64,000 bases of DNA from NCBI GenBank assembly GCA_002104945.1, contig MCFH01000005.1, positions 372,001-436,000 of the forward strand. The letters run 5' to 3'. A model generated the notes under the pieces. That model was not told the origin of the DNA. It saw only the letters and a program-made list of their open reading frames with translations, and ran no database searches. Shown in pieces: positions 26,801 to 40,157 of the stretch (the first letter of the stretch is position 1; each line of letters begins with the position of its first letter). This stretch comes from Piromyces finnis (lineage: Eukaryota > Neocallimastigomycota > Neocallimastigomycetes > Neocallimastigales > Neocallimastigaceae). The translations under genes and the position numbers were made by a program.

Positions 26801-29277
26801 ACCAATTTAGGTGAATACATTATTGGTGAATAACTCATTACTGGAGAAGATGAATTAGAAGATGAGTAATTCATATAATTAAAGAAATGTTGTTGTTGTT
26901 GAGATTCTTTATCCTTTTTAACAAATGGATTGCTTAAAAGTTTAGGAGAGCTAATTTTCGTATTTGAAATAATCTTACTTTGCATATTTGTAAAAACATT
27001 TGTATTATTTGAATTACTAAGATTATCAGAAATAGATGAACCTGTTTTATCCCAAATAATGGCAGCATTAGCAAATGCTGGAGAAGAAGTAAGTGAATCG
27101 TGCTTTTTTGTCTTTGAAGTTGATTGCGATATAACAGTTTTTGTAATATCTTCTGATGTTGAAGCATTAATTGATGCAAGATTTTTTGTACTATTTCTTT
27201 CTGATGATATTGAAGAATTATCTAATGTAATATAAGTTTGAAGTGGGGATTGAATGGCTAATTGAGGAGAAGGTAGTGGCTGATGTTTTTGAATCAAAAG
27301 TGGTGATGGTAATGGTTTTATACTCTTAATTGGCATTGAATTTAATGAATTTCGTTTTTGAATTAAAAGTGGAGATTGTGGTAATGGTTTTTCATATGTA
27401 GTTGCTAATTGAGGTGAAGATGGTGAAATCTGATTCTTTACTGGAGTTTGAGATTTGTGTAGTAAAAGTTTAAGTTGTGGCGATAATGGTTTAGATTGTT
27501 GTAGTTTTACTTCTGAAATTGGAGCGAATTGTGATGCATCCTTAGATAAAGGATCTTTACTTTCTTCTTTTATACATTGATATTCATTAGACTGTGGTAA
27601 AATATAATTATTTCTTGTATCAATAGGTGTAATGGTATTTGTATTATTTCTACAATTATCCTTGATTTTAACATTACTTCCAGGAGTTTGCTTATGCTTT
27701 CCAATAATAATAGGTGTTTGATAATGTTGTGGTTCAGGTAAGGAAGTATCATAAGTTAAATCATCTTGGATATTAACTTGAGTGAATGACAATGGTGGAG
27801 TAAATCTTGGTGATTCATTTACTGAAATAGATTGTAAATCTTTTTTTGTTGGTTTTTGAGTATTAGTTATAGAGCATAATTCCTGAACATTATTAAAATT
27901 TCCAGATATATTTGTATTAACTACTGAGGTTTTATTACCAGAATATTTATAATTTCTTAATAATGATGTATAAGCCTTAGTGGCATTAGAAGAAGATGGT
28001 AATGCTATATTCGGCTGACTACGACTTATACGACGGTTTATGCCAGAAGGCATTGTATTAACTTGATTTTTAACTTGGGATTTAGCTGTTGTATTCGAAC
28101 TGCTTAAGTTTGTTGATAATGATGAATTAGATCCATGATAACTATCTCTATAAATACTAGATCCTTGGCTATTCGATAATGAGGCCATAGAAACTGATGA
28201 TGAATTTGTGAATTTTCTGTTTTTATTACGATAATAAGCATTAAATAATGGTTCATTATCTGAGTCATCTGAATCATCTTGGCTACCATTATTAAAAACG
28301 GAAGACATTAAACCTAAATTATTGTTACCACTCATTGGATTATTATTAACTTTTAAAGATGATGTTTGAATTTGTGAGGAATTTTGAACAGCTGTTGTGA
28401 ACTCGTTCATTTTAAAATTACGATTAAGAGAACGGAAATTATCCAAGACTTTAGGAGGAGCTGTCTGTGTACTAGTAGAATTCACATAGGCAGCTGCATT
28501 TGTATAAAGATCATAAAGTTCTAAAGTGTTTACAGATAATATAGAATCATCTTTTTCCATTGTTGATTTTTCAATTTTAGAAAAGGTATTATTATCAATA
28601 ACATCTAAAGATGCTTCTGTATTTTTCTTTTGAATTCTATCATTGGTAAGATTATGAATATTACTTACTGTTCTTGGTGGTGGGGATTGATATCCTTTCA
28701 TATTATTTATTGTCTTTTCTGATGATGGTATTGGATGAGACGATGTTATTGTATTTTTACTTTTTATTATCAAGGAAGATGATATTGGCACATCATTTTG
28801 ATTCACATTTTGATTTATTTCACTATACTTTATAGTTCTAGTTGAACCATATGTAGCACTTCTCTTATTATAACTAGAGGAGCGATTAGAACCATGATAT
28901 TTAATTGTAGAACTAGAAGAAGCTTTTGAAGAATTTGAAGTAATATCTGAAGATTGATTATAATTTGACGAATAATAGTATTCATAATTATCACTAGAAT
29001 ACGGTGAATATAGTATAGAATTTAGTTGAGTATCAAAATTGTTATTGTTTGTATTAATATATAATGGTGAGTGTGGTAAATTTTTATCAAAATTGTTATT
29101 ATTTTCAAAATTGGTTGCTGTATCAACAATAGTATTAGTAGTGTCTATTGAAATACCAGTTGTCATATAACGTTTATTTTGCTTAAGATCATCATATCCT
29201 TGGCCTGAATTTGAAGAACGCAAAGCAACTTTCTGTTTTTGCTTTAATTTAGATGATTTTATAAAATTCGATAGCAT
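23866..29277 (-). CDS. Large RhoGAP-domain protein
   Basis: Single exon, 1803 residues. A RhoGAP domain lies at about residues 1330-1532. It begins FKTPLNTSI and has the arginine finger in GIFRVNGNERR, then LSVYDIAGLLKLYIRSLPDSLFP, NSSNLAKVFAPNLL and a closing helix IVKFIIDHDSEF. The protein should accelerate GTP hydrolysis on a Rho-family GTPase (Rho1, Cdc42 or Rac) and so affect polarity, actin or cell wall. Just upstream, about 1260-1330, is a basic, Trp-rich segment (WWSYWKKETKN) typical of the fungal proteins carrying this domain. The N-terminal 1250 residues are Ser/Asn/Thr/Pro-rich and disordered, with many SSP/SPQL repeats, likely phosphosites. No other folded domain was seen. The C-terminal 270 residues are also low complexity. 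The start is the first ATG; a poly(A) run 125 bp upstream marks the promoter. Confidence 0.93.
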   Translation of the reverse strand: MLSNFIKSSKLKQKQKVALRSSNSGQGYDDLKQNKRYMTTGISIDTTNTIVDTATNFENNNNFDKNLPHSPLYINTNNNNFDTQLNSILYSPYSSDNYEYYYSSNYNQSSDITSNSSKASSSSTIKYHGSNRSSSYNKRSATYGSTRTIKYSEINQNVNQNDVPISSSLIIKSKNTITSSHPIPSSEKTINNMKGYQSPPPRTVSNIHNLTNDRIQKKNTEASLDVIDNNTFSKIEKSTMEKDDSILSVNTLELYDLYTNAAAYVNSTSTQTAPPKVLDNFRSLNRNFKMNEFTTAVQNSSQIQTSSLKVNNNPMSGNNNLGLMSSVFNNGSQDDSDDSDNEPLFNAYYRNKNRKFTNSSSVSMASLSNSQGSSIYRDSYHGSNSSLSTNLSSSNTTAKSQVKNQVNTMPSGINRRISRSQPNIALPSSSNATKAYTSLLRNYKYSGNKTSVVNTNISGNFNNVQELCSITNTQKPTKKDLQSISVNESPRFTPPLSFTQVNIQDDLTYDTSLPEPQHYQTPIIIGKHKQTPGSNVKIKDNCRNNTNTITPIDTRNNYILPQSNEYQCIKEESKDPLSKDASQFAPISEVKLQQSKPLSPQLKLLLHKSQTPVKNQISPSSPQLATTYEKPLPQSPLLIQKRNSLNSMPIKSIKPLPSPLLIQKHQPLPSPQLAIQSPLQTYITLDNSSISSERNSTKNLASINASTSEDITKTVISQSTSKTKKHDSLTSSPAFANAAIIWDKTGSSISDNLSNSNNTNVFTNMQSKIISNTKISSPKLLSNPFVKKDKESQQQQHFFNYMNYSSSNSSSPVMSYSPIMYSPKLVSSKLNSQVISSPRLSSAMATSPKRNNSILGYNSASLNQISSSNNPILANEKLGRSSHPEMPMNSFNYKSLARTPPITYAASITNSPTLSVHSIQTIPKVSSTIAVSPTSQGEDKQSQINSSTINKRVSSYNIEHQFKEQLQEQIQNGNNSIKSNKYDDLYALPSNSSVSSPSPYLNDNSNTNDGISNVPVNNNISPDFKISVPIIQNQQDSTLSVSKNILESSKNDRNHSTLDRSTHIRHKRNVSFNDDKNQIIKGKDVDEQNNDNNTSSNNMSNENINNQSNNTNSSSNTTLEDEIIISSYSSYPDNITKLTLQVEDNEFTLNNNYISQTKSVKESSNKHPVVGHMKKLSSPSPLLIEKDQKFTRRSECPTDKVNNKLNIENVSYGSNNSSNGSSESDNNGNVQYFNHTLDRGNKKIVDKINLNDDIDGKQFYVKCYKKLNIKELNYLQEVSYKQLKQSYPESSSYIKKDVLKALQQKAKNKNGLAPKWWSYWKKETKNSLSCSVFKTPLNTSILYASVSLDSTDEENPRRIPIIVYKCIQYLKKYGLKKEGIFRVNGNERRIQASVKSFDEPPYLGPDTFENLSVYDIAGLLKLYIRSLPDSLFPNEIYLPLLRYYNSYEGENDRIKILQLFLMMLPRNYLILLEYLFDLFNLVTKFSEYNQMNSSNLAKVFAPNLLKPMNTEPTLKDYEITTSIVKFIIDHDSEFHISRSDNILLKILQEVPDFSNKNYKTKKNNLHIPFMAINNIFSDSEETDDEKSSKYSNSTNGDYILTKNSPQLINDKLKFSPALTSDEKPSNKNMINNMIANNLNVKINKNIKRSSYNVATLPLTPPQSPSSPNQSAVHTNIKSQLNAIISGNDINTVQSTNTNEDLKYFSVHSCNKKEATSFSVLRPNPNPNPNVDVQTTISLSVNNENIVKNGSVKHGRGEVQYNNNKIINGKSSVGNNDNSCSPSSDLSIEHNSSKKLRKNPNNKV

Positions 29278-29399
29278 TTTGTTTTATTTCTATTAATAAT
29301 TTAAATTTACTTCATTAAATACTAAATTATTATTGTTATTTATTGTAATATTTAATTTTCAATATTTTTATGATATAAAATATATAATAAATTATAATT

Positions 29400-29436
<37 letters not shown>

Positions 29437-32188
29437 TATTCTTTTTTATTTTAAAATATGAATTACGGTTGGATATCAGTAAATATAAAATTGATTCATT
29501 CTCTCAACAATAGTTAAATTGATATTAAAATTTTGATATATTATAAAAATAATAAATTAAATATTAAGATTCTTATATAAACGATAAATAAACGTCTATA
29601 TAAATGAATTTGACTAATTTAATGATTGTGACTGCTTATATACTGGTGAATGTATCTATAAAATATATATGTATACAATAAATAAAATTAATACATAATT
29701 ACATAAACATGTAATACACTTTTTCAATAATTTCATACAACAGCTATTACTACTAAATATTCATAAATTTAATTTTAAAATTTTCTTTATTTACTCTATC
29801 TTGTAAGAGATTTATTAAACAAAAAAAATATAAGTATTTACAAGTAAAACAAAGAATATCTATTTAGAATCTTTAATAATCTAAAAGCATTACCTTTTAT
29901 TCAATTTTGTAATTTTTTTATAATTTAATTTTAATATTTCTTTTAATAATTTTCTTCCAGATAATTTATATTTAAAACAAATGTTATACTTTAATAAAAG
30001 TTTATGATTATTAACATACACCTTTGTATACTATTCAATCTATTATTATAATGTTTGGTTTTTACTTTTCTTATTAATTTTTTTTATTAATTTAATATCA
30101 ATATTGTTTTTATTTTCTTTCTTTTAAATTGAAAGATGTTCTAAAAGAAAGAAAAATATTATTATGTTGTTTGTTTATTTGATTGTAATGAAAAAAAATA
30201 TATTGCTTATATATATTTCTTTTATTTTTAATTAAAGTAATTTATAATTTTGTAATTACTTATTTTTATTACTAATTATAACAAATATTTTAGTTTATTA
30301 TTTATATCTTTATTAAATATTAATGAATTTATATTACTGATGAAATTTTTGATTCTCTTCTACTTTAAAAAAAAGTAAAATATTTAAAAAAAAAAAAAAT
30401 TCAATAATCAAAATATAAAAAATATATATAAAATAAAATTTGTATATTTATTAATAAATCTTAAATAATAATAAAAAAAATTTTTGTATATCTTTGAAAC
30501 TAATATTATATTTTTTCCAACAAAAATAAAATTGATTGATCATATTTATAATAAAATATTTATATATATAAATCTTTTCTCATAAATTGTTTTATAACTA
30601 ATTTTTGGTTTATAATTTTATTACTTAGAGCATTATATATGACATTCTTTAAATTTTTTTATTTTCTCTTACATATTTAAATCCGGTCGGCTTGTTAATA
30701 CCAATTTGCAAAAAAAAAAACATCTTTAAAAGCTTTCATTATGTACTCTTTTACCCATCAACAAAAAAATAATTAAGGGACATTTTAATATGAAAATAAT
30801 ATATTTTAAAATATATTATTTAATTAAATATAATATATAAGTATATATTCAATAATATAGCATTATATATGAATTGTTTACAATTATTCTATTTAATATA
30901 TTTTATAATATAAAGAAATTTATTTGCTAATCGTATTTTCAATGAAATTAAATTTTAAAAGTATATTTATTATTAAATAGCATCAAAAAAATGATTTGAC
31001 AATAAATTTCAATAGAAATGAAATTGCTAAAATAAAATTATACGCAAAAATTAATAAGATGATATTTGCTTATAATAATAATACTAAAATTATAATTGAA
31101 ATTGGCTTATTTATTAAATTAAATTATTTAATTTGAATATCCTATGAAATGCCTAGGAAAAAATTACACATAGAGTTTCACTAGGAAATAATATACAATG
31201 AAAAATTGTTAAACTTATATATGGAAAAAAAAAAAGTTTTTGGTATAACAGCTACATTATTTTCACATATAAATTTTATTCATTAGAAAATATAGAAAAT
31301 ATAAACTTTTAAAATTTTGATTATTTATTAATGTAACTATATAGTAATTAAAATTTTAAAAGAATATTTATTTTTATATACAAGATTTCCCTTTTTTTTT
31401 TTCCTAAAATCTGTAAACTAGTATACATTTAAACTTTCACTTTTTCAATCTATTTTAAGTAATGTTTTTATAAAAAAAAAAATCGATTAAATTTTAGTAT
31501 ATAATAGTAATATATTATTTTATACATATTTTATATATAAATTTAATTTTATGTATTTAATAATTTTAAAAATATATGATTTTCACAAAAAAAATAATTA
31601 TTCTACAAAGGTTTATATATAGAATATTCCTATATAAACTTTTTTGCATGACTTTAGCTTTACGTTCTTTGGTTTTGGTTGACAATTTAGTAGTATTTAA
31701 ATAATATATATATTAAAAAAATAAAATATTTAAAAGTGAAAAATATATATACATATTTATTATTAAGTAATTTTAATATAATATAATAGTATTTAATAGC
31801 ATATAATAATATAATAAGTAATAAGGCTGTTGTTTTTTTTTTTTTTTTTTTTACTTTTCCATCAACAAAAAAAAAATTATTAAATTGTTATTATTATTAT
31901 GTTTATTATAAAAAACATGATTATATTTTAAAATATTTACTTTTAAAAGAGAAATAATATTTTGAAATTAACTTTTCTAAAGAATTTATTGGTTTATATA
32001 TATTCCACTAAATACAAAATCATTATTATTCATCACATTTTGTGTTACATTAATTATTTGCATCATATAATCATATTCCTATTTATATTTATATATATGA
32101 TAAAATATATATATATATAATAAGAATTAAATAATTTAATCTTCATATTTTTATTAATAAAGCACTATAAAAAAAAAAAGGAATATCA

Positions 32189-32211
32189 ATGATGATGATG
32201 ATGATGATGAT
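32189..32211. repeat. (GAT)n microsatellite
   Basis: Seven GAT/ATG trimers in a row ending in ATAATAA. Non-coding context. Confidence 0.85.
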
Positions 32212-34672
32212 AATAAAAAGAATTTCAAGCTTTTTAATTTATAATTAATTCCTTATTAAAATAATTTAAATTATTAACAATCCATTCATATGTGCAATTA
32301 CACAAATTATTAAATAAAAAACCTTTTAATTATTAAAACATTATTATAATTAATTTTAACATTTTTATTAAAAATACCTTTTTTAATTTCTTTATTAATT
32401 TCTATAATATTTAAGAATTATTGACTATAATTTCAAATGTATATTTTAATTATTTTTTAAGGAATAAATAAAATATCATAATAATATATTCCTTATTTAT
32501 CGCAAGGTATCTTTTATTACAGTAATTTAAATTAACATTATTTTGATTATAAAATATAATAAAATATTTGATACAGAATTTAATATAATCTAATCCTTAA
32601 AATATAAATATAAATTTATATTTCATTTAGGGATTAGATTATGAATATTTAAAATTCTTATAACCTAATCATCTCTTCTAATACTTTATAATTATAATAT
32701 TATAAAAATTATAATAATAACAATGATAAATTAATATAATAATTATTTATCATGATTGTTTATTAATATAATATATTAATAGGTAACAATTATAGATATT
32801 CTAATTAGATTATAAATAATATTATAAAAGCATAATTTTTTTTTTGATTTTTATTACAATAAAATTTTTTATATTTAACCTATAAATTTATTTCTATATT
32901 AGGTAATTATGGACAATAATCTTTTCAACCTACATATATTCACATATTTAAAATGTATAATAACCCTTATTATATTTATAACAGTTTGCTTTTAAACATT
33001 AATCCTTTTAAGGTTTAATTAAATGATATAATAAATATTTTAAATTGTTTAAATATTGAATTTTAACGTTTTTGATAATAAATTTATGTTTATAAAAAAT
33101 AATTTATATTATAATTATATTATGTTATTTTTACATAGATAAAGTATTAAAATGTGATATACAAAAGTATAATATTATATTATTGAATTACACAGGTATA
33201 TCAATTTTAAAGTATATTATTAAATAACATTAACAATTAAATATATATATATTGTTAATATTTTTATATAAATAAAGAAAAAATTAATTTTTTAAAAAAA
33301 TAAATTAATAAAAAAAGTTTTTGTTTATATTATATGCTATATATTATGTTCTAAAATAATAAGTATTTAATATACAAGTATTATTATTTAAATTAATAAT
33401 AATCATATAATAATAAAAGTGTGAAATTTTAAACTTTTTAAAGTTTTTTAAGTAGGTATAGCATTTTTTTTTTGTTTAGTTTCTTTATAAAATCACATTG
33501 GTATTATTAAATTTAAAAGATAAAAGAAAGAAAATAATACTATATTTAAATTTATTAAAATTTAAAAATTATACTTAACGATCATTATTAAAAAATTATG
33601 GTAAATGTATTATAATATAACAATTATTTAAAGTCAGCAAGATAAAGAAAAATCTTTATTGTTTATATAAGTATTTGTTAATACATAAAGGCATATATAA
33701 CATTGTATAATATAAAATTATATGTTCTATTGATTTTATAATAACTAGTTTTTAATATATAAATATATATTATATAGAGTAATTTGAATATTTTTTTAAT
33801 ATTAAAATTATGTGAATTTTATATATATTACATTGCAATTATAATATATATTTTTTTTAAAAGAAAAAATGTGATTAATTTTTTTTTTAAAATTTTTAAA
33901 TTTGAAAATTTAATTATTTCTATTTTCATATAATTTAAAATTCCCATATATTCATAATATAATCAAATGTATGAAAGAAATATATATTCAATTAATTTTA
34001 TAAAAGAAAAATTTAATTAAACTTTGAATTTTAAAATTAATAAAAATGCCATAATAGTGTTAATGATTAAAAATAAATACTTTGTTATTTTGTTTTTATT
34101 TTATGTGAACATTAAGAATAGAAGATATTTAATATTTTTTTTATTGCTTTACTGTTTGATTAATAATAGAATAAAATTGATGTGAATTTTATTTTAATAT
34201 AAATAAAAATTCTACTCTTTCTTTTTAAGTTTAAAATTATTTTATATATAAATTTATATATAAAATATTTTGAAGTAGATTGGTGTTTTTTAAAATTAGG
34301 AAGAAACTAGTTGAATAAGAAAGTAAATAAATAATTAATAGTTATATATAATAAATATATTTTTCTTAAAAGTTGGTTATATAATATATAATAATACAAA
34401 TATTGCAATATCTTTATGCCTTTTACTTTTATAATAATAATATTTACAAATAAATACTATATTTATTTTGTAATTTAATAATAATAATAATAATACAATT
34501 AAAATTTAATAATCAAAAAATAATCATAGGAATTAATTAAAATACAATAATATAAAATCTTAATAGTAATTAATATATTCAATGAAATAAAAAAAATATG
34601 GTATAATTTTTCATTATTTTAATAATATTTTAATAATTTAAATTTGTTATCATCATCATTATTATTATACCT

Positions 34673-34677
<5 letters not shown>

Positions 34678-34716
<39 letters not shown>
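34678..34716. repeat. Poly(T) tract of about 39 bases
   Basis: The longest uninterrupted homopolymer in the window. Its length is likely to be unstable and error-prone in assembly. Confidence 0.9.
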
Positions 34717-34719
<3 letters not shown>

Positions 34720-36573
34720 AAAAGTTTAATATTTTCATAACTTATAAATATATATATACATTATATTTTATAATAAGCTTTATATAGTGAGTATTTATAT
34801 ATATAAAATATCCCCCTAACAACAAAATCAAAATAGTGAAGAGAAAAACATGAATATTAATATTTTTTCATAATTTGTCATTTATTCTTAAAAGTAATAA
34901 TTTTTAAAATATTTTTTGTAAAATTAATACCAATTATACCAATAGAATGCAATAAAAATATAAAGAATGACAATAATAGAAAAAAAAATAATATATAAAC
35001 AACAACAATAAAAATAAAATCATATATTTATATGTACATATACACGCACAACCAACCAAACAAAAAGAATATCACTATAAAATATAAAAGAAAATTAAGT
35101 AAAAATTTAAAATTATTTTAAAATAAACAAATATATATCGTTTAACTTATAAATAAATAATAAACGTACAATTTATTTAGTTATTTTTTTTATATTCATT
35201 CTTCTATTTAATAAATTTGATATTAATAATGAAATTGTCACTATCATTATTAATATATTTTATTCATATTATAAAAAAATTCTCTAATTACAATTTATAG
35301 TTATCTTCACAAACATTCAAACTAAATAAAAAAAAAAAAAATACACAACTAAATAACAAAGTTAAATCCAAATATGTAATAACACATACGATTTTTTTTT
35401 TTTTTTAAAAAAGAGAATTATAAATATATTTGTAATAATTTTAAAAACTTTATATAATTGTTAAATTATTAAAATTACTACTATTTCTATTAAATTAGTT
35501 ATTTAATTTTTTATTTATAATCGAAAGTATTTTATATTAAAATATAAAAATAGCAATATATTATTATTATCGTTAGAATTATTAATATATGTATTAAAAA
35601 ACTATTTTGAAAGTGAATTTATTAACTCATTTGAAAAATTTACATATATTTTTATTTTATATTTTACATAATTTACTAAATTCTTTTTTTTTCTTTTTCT
35701 TTTTCTTTTTCTTTTCTTCTTTCTTTCTTTTTTTTTTTTTTTTTTTTTTATTAAATATTCAAAAATTATAGAATATTTAATTGAAAAAAAAAAAAAAAAG
35801 GAAAACAAATATACTTTTAATAAAAAAGATTTTTACCTGTATTCGAATTTAACATTTAACTAAACTAAACACATAATATACCAATATCGTAATAAAAAGT
35901 GTATATAAATATAATTTATTTTTAAAAACGTTAAACGAATATCCTCTTTCAAGATTCCCTTTTTTTTTTTTTTTAATGGTTTTGATGATAAAATAAAATA
36001 AAAAGGTAATTATTATTCCTTTTAATTATATGATTATATGTTTAAATTATTATTAAAGCAATTAATAATTATAATTTTATTATTTATTATTTTATTCTTA
36101 TTTTTTTTTTTTTTTAAATTGTTAGCTATTGAAAAATAATTCATAATTTATAAATTCTGTAAAACTCTATCGTGAAAATAAAAAAAGTAAAAAAAAAAAA
36201 AAAAAAAAAAATTATTATTGACAATATTTATATCGAATTATTTTTTCCTAAAAAATGATTTTATAAAAAAAAAATATAGTAAAAATAATTCAATAGAGAT
36301 TTTTTTTTTTTACAATATATAATTTATTATAAATATTAATATAATTTAAAACAAAAATTAATATCTTAATAAATTAAATAATTATTAAATAATAATATTA
36401 AACTATTTAAGGATAATTTGTAGTTAGTAAATGTAAAAAAAAGACTTCTCAACTACAACTACACATAGTTATATTGAATATTGAAAGTGAAATATCATTA
36501 TTTAATTGAATTGAAAATATTATTCAAATCTTAAAAGTTATAATTTTTTATTTACTGAATTCGTCATTAAATC

Positions 36574-39500
36574 ATGGCGACAAATTCAACGCCATTATCA
36601 CAATTAACTTCAAATAACTCATACAATAATGATAAAATTAATCAATCAGTTAAAAAAGATAACAATGGGTTAACAAGTGCCGATTTACTAAATTGTAATA
36701 AAGTAGAAATTAAAGGTAATATATAAAAATAAATATTAGAATCATATATATATACATATTTCTTTATTATATATAAATTTATAAGTAATCTTAATAATAA
36801 TAATAATAATAAAATAAAAAAAAAAATACTAAATATAATAGTATAAATAATAACTATATATATATTTTAAATATTATAATTATGATATCTTGTTTAAATC
36901 ATATATGGATAATGTTAAATAGGTGACCAACCATTAAAAAATAATATTATTTCAAATTATACAGATGTATCAGCTGTTCCTTCTATTGATCTTAATCTTA
37001 TGAATAAAATGAGTGTTATTAATAATATACAAGGTTTAAATGAAAGTAAAATAAACAATGAGAATATTACAAATAGTTATAATATTAACCCATTAACAAA
37101 TGAAAAGTTAAATCAATTATTAATGACAGTCGCATTGAATAATAATGTTGATATAGATAAGATGGTTAATTATACTAGTAGTAACAATATTATTATGAAT
37201 ACCATGACAGGAAGGAATGAGACTAATAATGAAAATATTGATTTAAATAACAATACTAATAATAATCACAATAAAAATCTTGATAATGGCAATAATATTA
37301 ATAATAATGATAGTAATTTGAGTAATTCATACTTAAATCAAGAGTTTTTACTTCAATTATTACAGCAACAACAACAATTACAACAACAATTATATATACT
37401 TCAACAACAACAATTACATAAAAATAATGAAGTAAATCATGATATTAATATAATACCAAATCAAAAAAAGGATATAAATTCCTTTGCTTATAACAATACT
37501 AATAATAGTCCATCATTATTATATTCATCTAATGGTTTAGAAGTAAAAGAAAATAATCAAGATTTTTATCAATATTTTTCTCAAATGAGTGATAGTTCTA
37601 CATCAAAAATAAATTCAAGTTCTATTTCTATACCATCTTATACTTTACCAGTTAGTTCACGTCCAATGTCCACATCTTCTCATACAACATATTCTTTAAA
37701 TCCAAAAATAATGTCATTTCCTGTTAGTGTAAATCCAAATTTTAATGAAAGAAATAACGATTTAATTAATTATGAAAAACAAGAATTTACAAAGCCACCG
37801 AAAGTTCCATCACATTTAATTTCTTCTTCTCTAACTAATAATGGTATTAATAATTACAATAACGGTAATGATGGAAAAGCTAATGAGTATTTAGATGAAA
37901 AGAAAAAGTTAAAAGATTTTCAAAGTAAGAGTATGTCGCCAATAATTGCAACGGTAGCACCAATGACTATATCAAACTCTAATAATGATCCTATAATAAA
38001 CATTAATTTGTCATTACAAGAAAATTCATATTTGAAAAAAGATGACTTAGATGTCTCAAAGAATAAGAGTCTTTCAAATTCATCATCTACATCTTTGTCA
38101 TCAACAACTACATTAGAAAATGATAAAAATGCTCTTGATTCATCTGGTACCACATTCCTATTAAATGAAGAATCAAATATTATACAAAGAAAAAATAGTA
38201 AAAATTCATCAACAACTTCTTCAAATTCAACACTAACACTATTTCCAAATGCTAATAATGAAAGTGATAGTAAAAATAGTAATAATTTCAAACAGTCTAA
38301 GATTTCAAATAATTCTGAAACTGATATTGATAATAAAATTGAGTCAATAAAAGTAATTGAAGGTACTTCATCTGTATCCACACCAAAATTAATAAATTCA
38401 ACTTCTGAATCTAAAAATAATGATAATAACAATACTTTATTATCAACTAAAAATATTAGTGAAAGTATTGAAGCATTAAAACTTAATGATTCTCAGGAAA
38501 TTATTTCTAAAACAGATTCTTCTGATAATTTAGGTACTACACCAAATGCTTCCTCCTCGAATAAATATTTATCAGCTATTTCATCTGTTAGTAATGATGA
38601 TCAAAGAAGCTCAATCATAGGTAGTAATGATAAAACAACCGAATTACCCATTTTAAGAATTGGTCAACCAATATCTGATTTATCAAATGGTGGATTAATG
38701 GTAAATAGTGGAAATGTAAATGCAAATGGAATATCTAACTCTTTTTCGGATGGTTTTGATCTTTTGAATATTCCAAATTATAGATTAAGCTATTTAAGTA
38801 GTAGAGATTTTTCAAATAATTTAAATAATATTACTAATAATGAACTACTTTCTGTAAATAATAGTATTAATAGTAATCGTCTTTCTGATAACAATAATTT
38901 GAATAATACTAATGATAAGAAAGAAATAGATTTCCTTTCGTTTAATTTATCAATTGAAAACCCATCATCTTCATTAAGTGATAATAAAAATTTATTTCCA
39001 CCTTCTGCAGCTATTCCAATTTATAAAAATAATAAAAACTTAAATAGTAGCAATAATAGTAATAATATTAATAATAGTTTATTAAATGACGGTTCTCTCA
39101 ATGGATTTTTCAGTATGTATTTATTTATGTATTTATTGATTATAGTAGTTGCATATATATATACATTTATGTATGCATACATGAAATTGTGTTATTAACT
39201 ACATATTAATTCATTTTATTATATATATATTATAATTATAATTGTAATAATTATTATTATATTATTTTTAACTATAATTTACTGAAAAAAAAACATGAAT
39301 TCATTTGAAATTTTTTTAGCTTCTCCAGGTTCTTTACATTCAGATAATAAAATGTTAAATTCATTTTCAAATAAATTTAGATTCTATGATAATAGTATCA
39401 ATAATAATAATTCTACTCAAACTTCTACTTCTTCAACTTTACCGGCATATAATAATTCGTCATCTACATCGCTTCCAATAAGTATTAATAGGGCTTCAAT

Positions 39501-40126
39501 TAAAGATGATAACTCTAGAGATATACAACAACAACATTTAAATCAAATTTCTGAAACTCCGGATCTATGGGAATTTGATATGGAACCTTATTTTGAACAT
39601 TCATCAGTCTCTAAAGATGAAAGTAATTGGTTTTCTATTAATTATAAAAATTATGGACCTTCATTAAATAATGTTGGAGGAAACAATAGCTATAAAAGTA
39701 ATTTCATGAATAATAATCAAGTTAATATTGATAACTCAGTTGAATTACATAGTAATAATAATGATAAAAATGATAATAATACTAATTCTGTAGATTTTCA
39801 ACATTTGAATTATCCATTTAATATTAATTCAATGAAACAAAATAATATGAATATGGTGAATCAAGGTTCTTCAATAGTGAATAATCCTTCTACTTCTTCT
39901 TCTGTAATAGATAAAAATATATGGAATTCACTTATTCCATCTTTATTGAGTAATAATATTGATACAACCAATACAATTAATAAAAGTATTTCATTGCTTC
40001 AAAAAACTATTGCATCTTCAAATATTATAAATGATAATGATAATAAAAACAGTAATAATAATAACAACAGCAACAACAATAGCAGTGGTAACAACAACGA
40101 CAACAACAACAACAATAATAATAATG

Positions 40127-40157
<31 letters not shown>

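Larger units (their letters stand above)
29278..36573. other. Gene-poor AT-rich region (7.3 kb)
   Basis: No gene supported. It begins with the promoter of the RhoGAP gene, including a 33-base A run (29402-29434). Other contents are a (GAT)n run at 32189-32211, a 40-base T run at 34678-34716 and a CT-rich tract at 35686-35750. Long A/T homopolymers continue up to the exonuclease gene. The 35602-35808 minus-strand frame is a translation of the CT tract. No tRNA-like or snRNA-like island was found. Confidence 0.55.

Noticed and set aside
26930-27235. Plus-strand frame of 101 codons opposite the RhoGAP gene
   Set aside because: Antisense to Ser/Asn-rich coding sequence; no motif of its own.
35602-35808. 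Minus-strand frame of 68 codons, Lys/Arg run
   Set aside because: Translation of a CT/T tract; no evidence of coding.
37920-38432. Minus-strand open frame of 170 codons opposite the exonuclease gene
   Set aside because: Antisense shadow of Ser/Asn codons; no independent motif.
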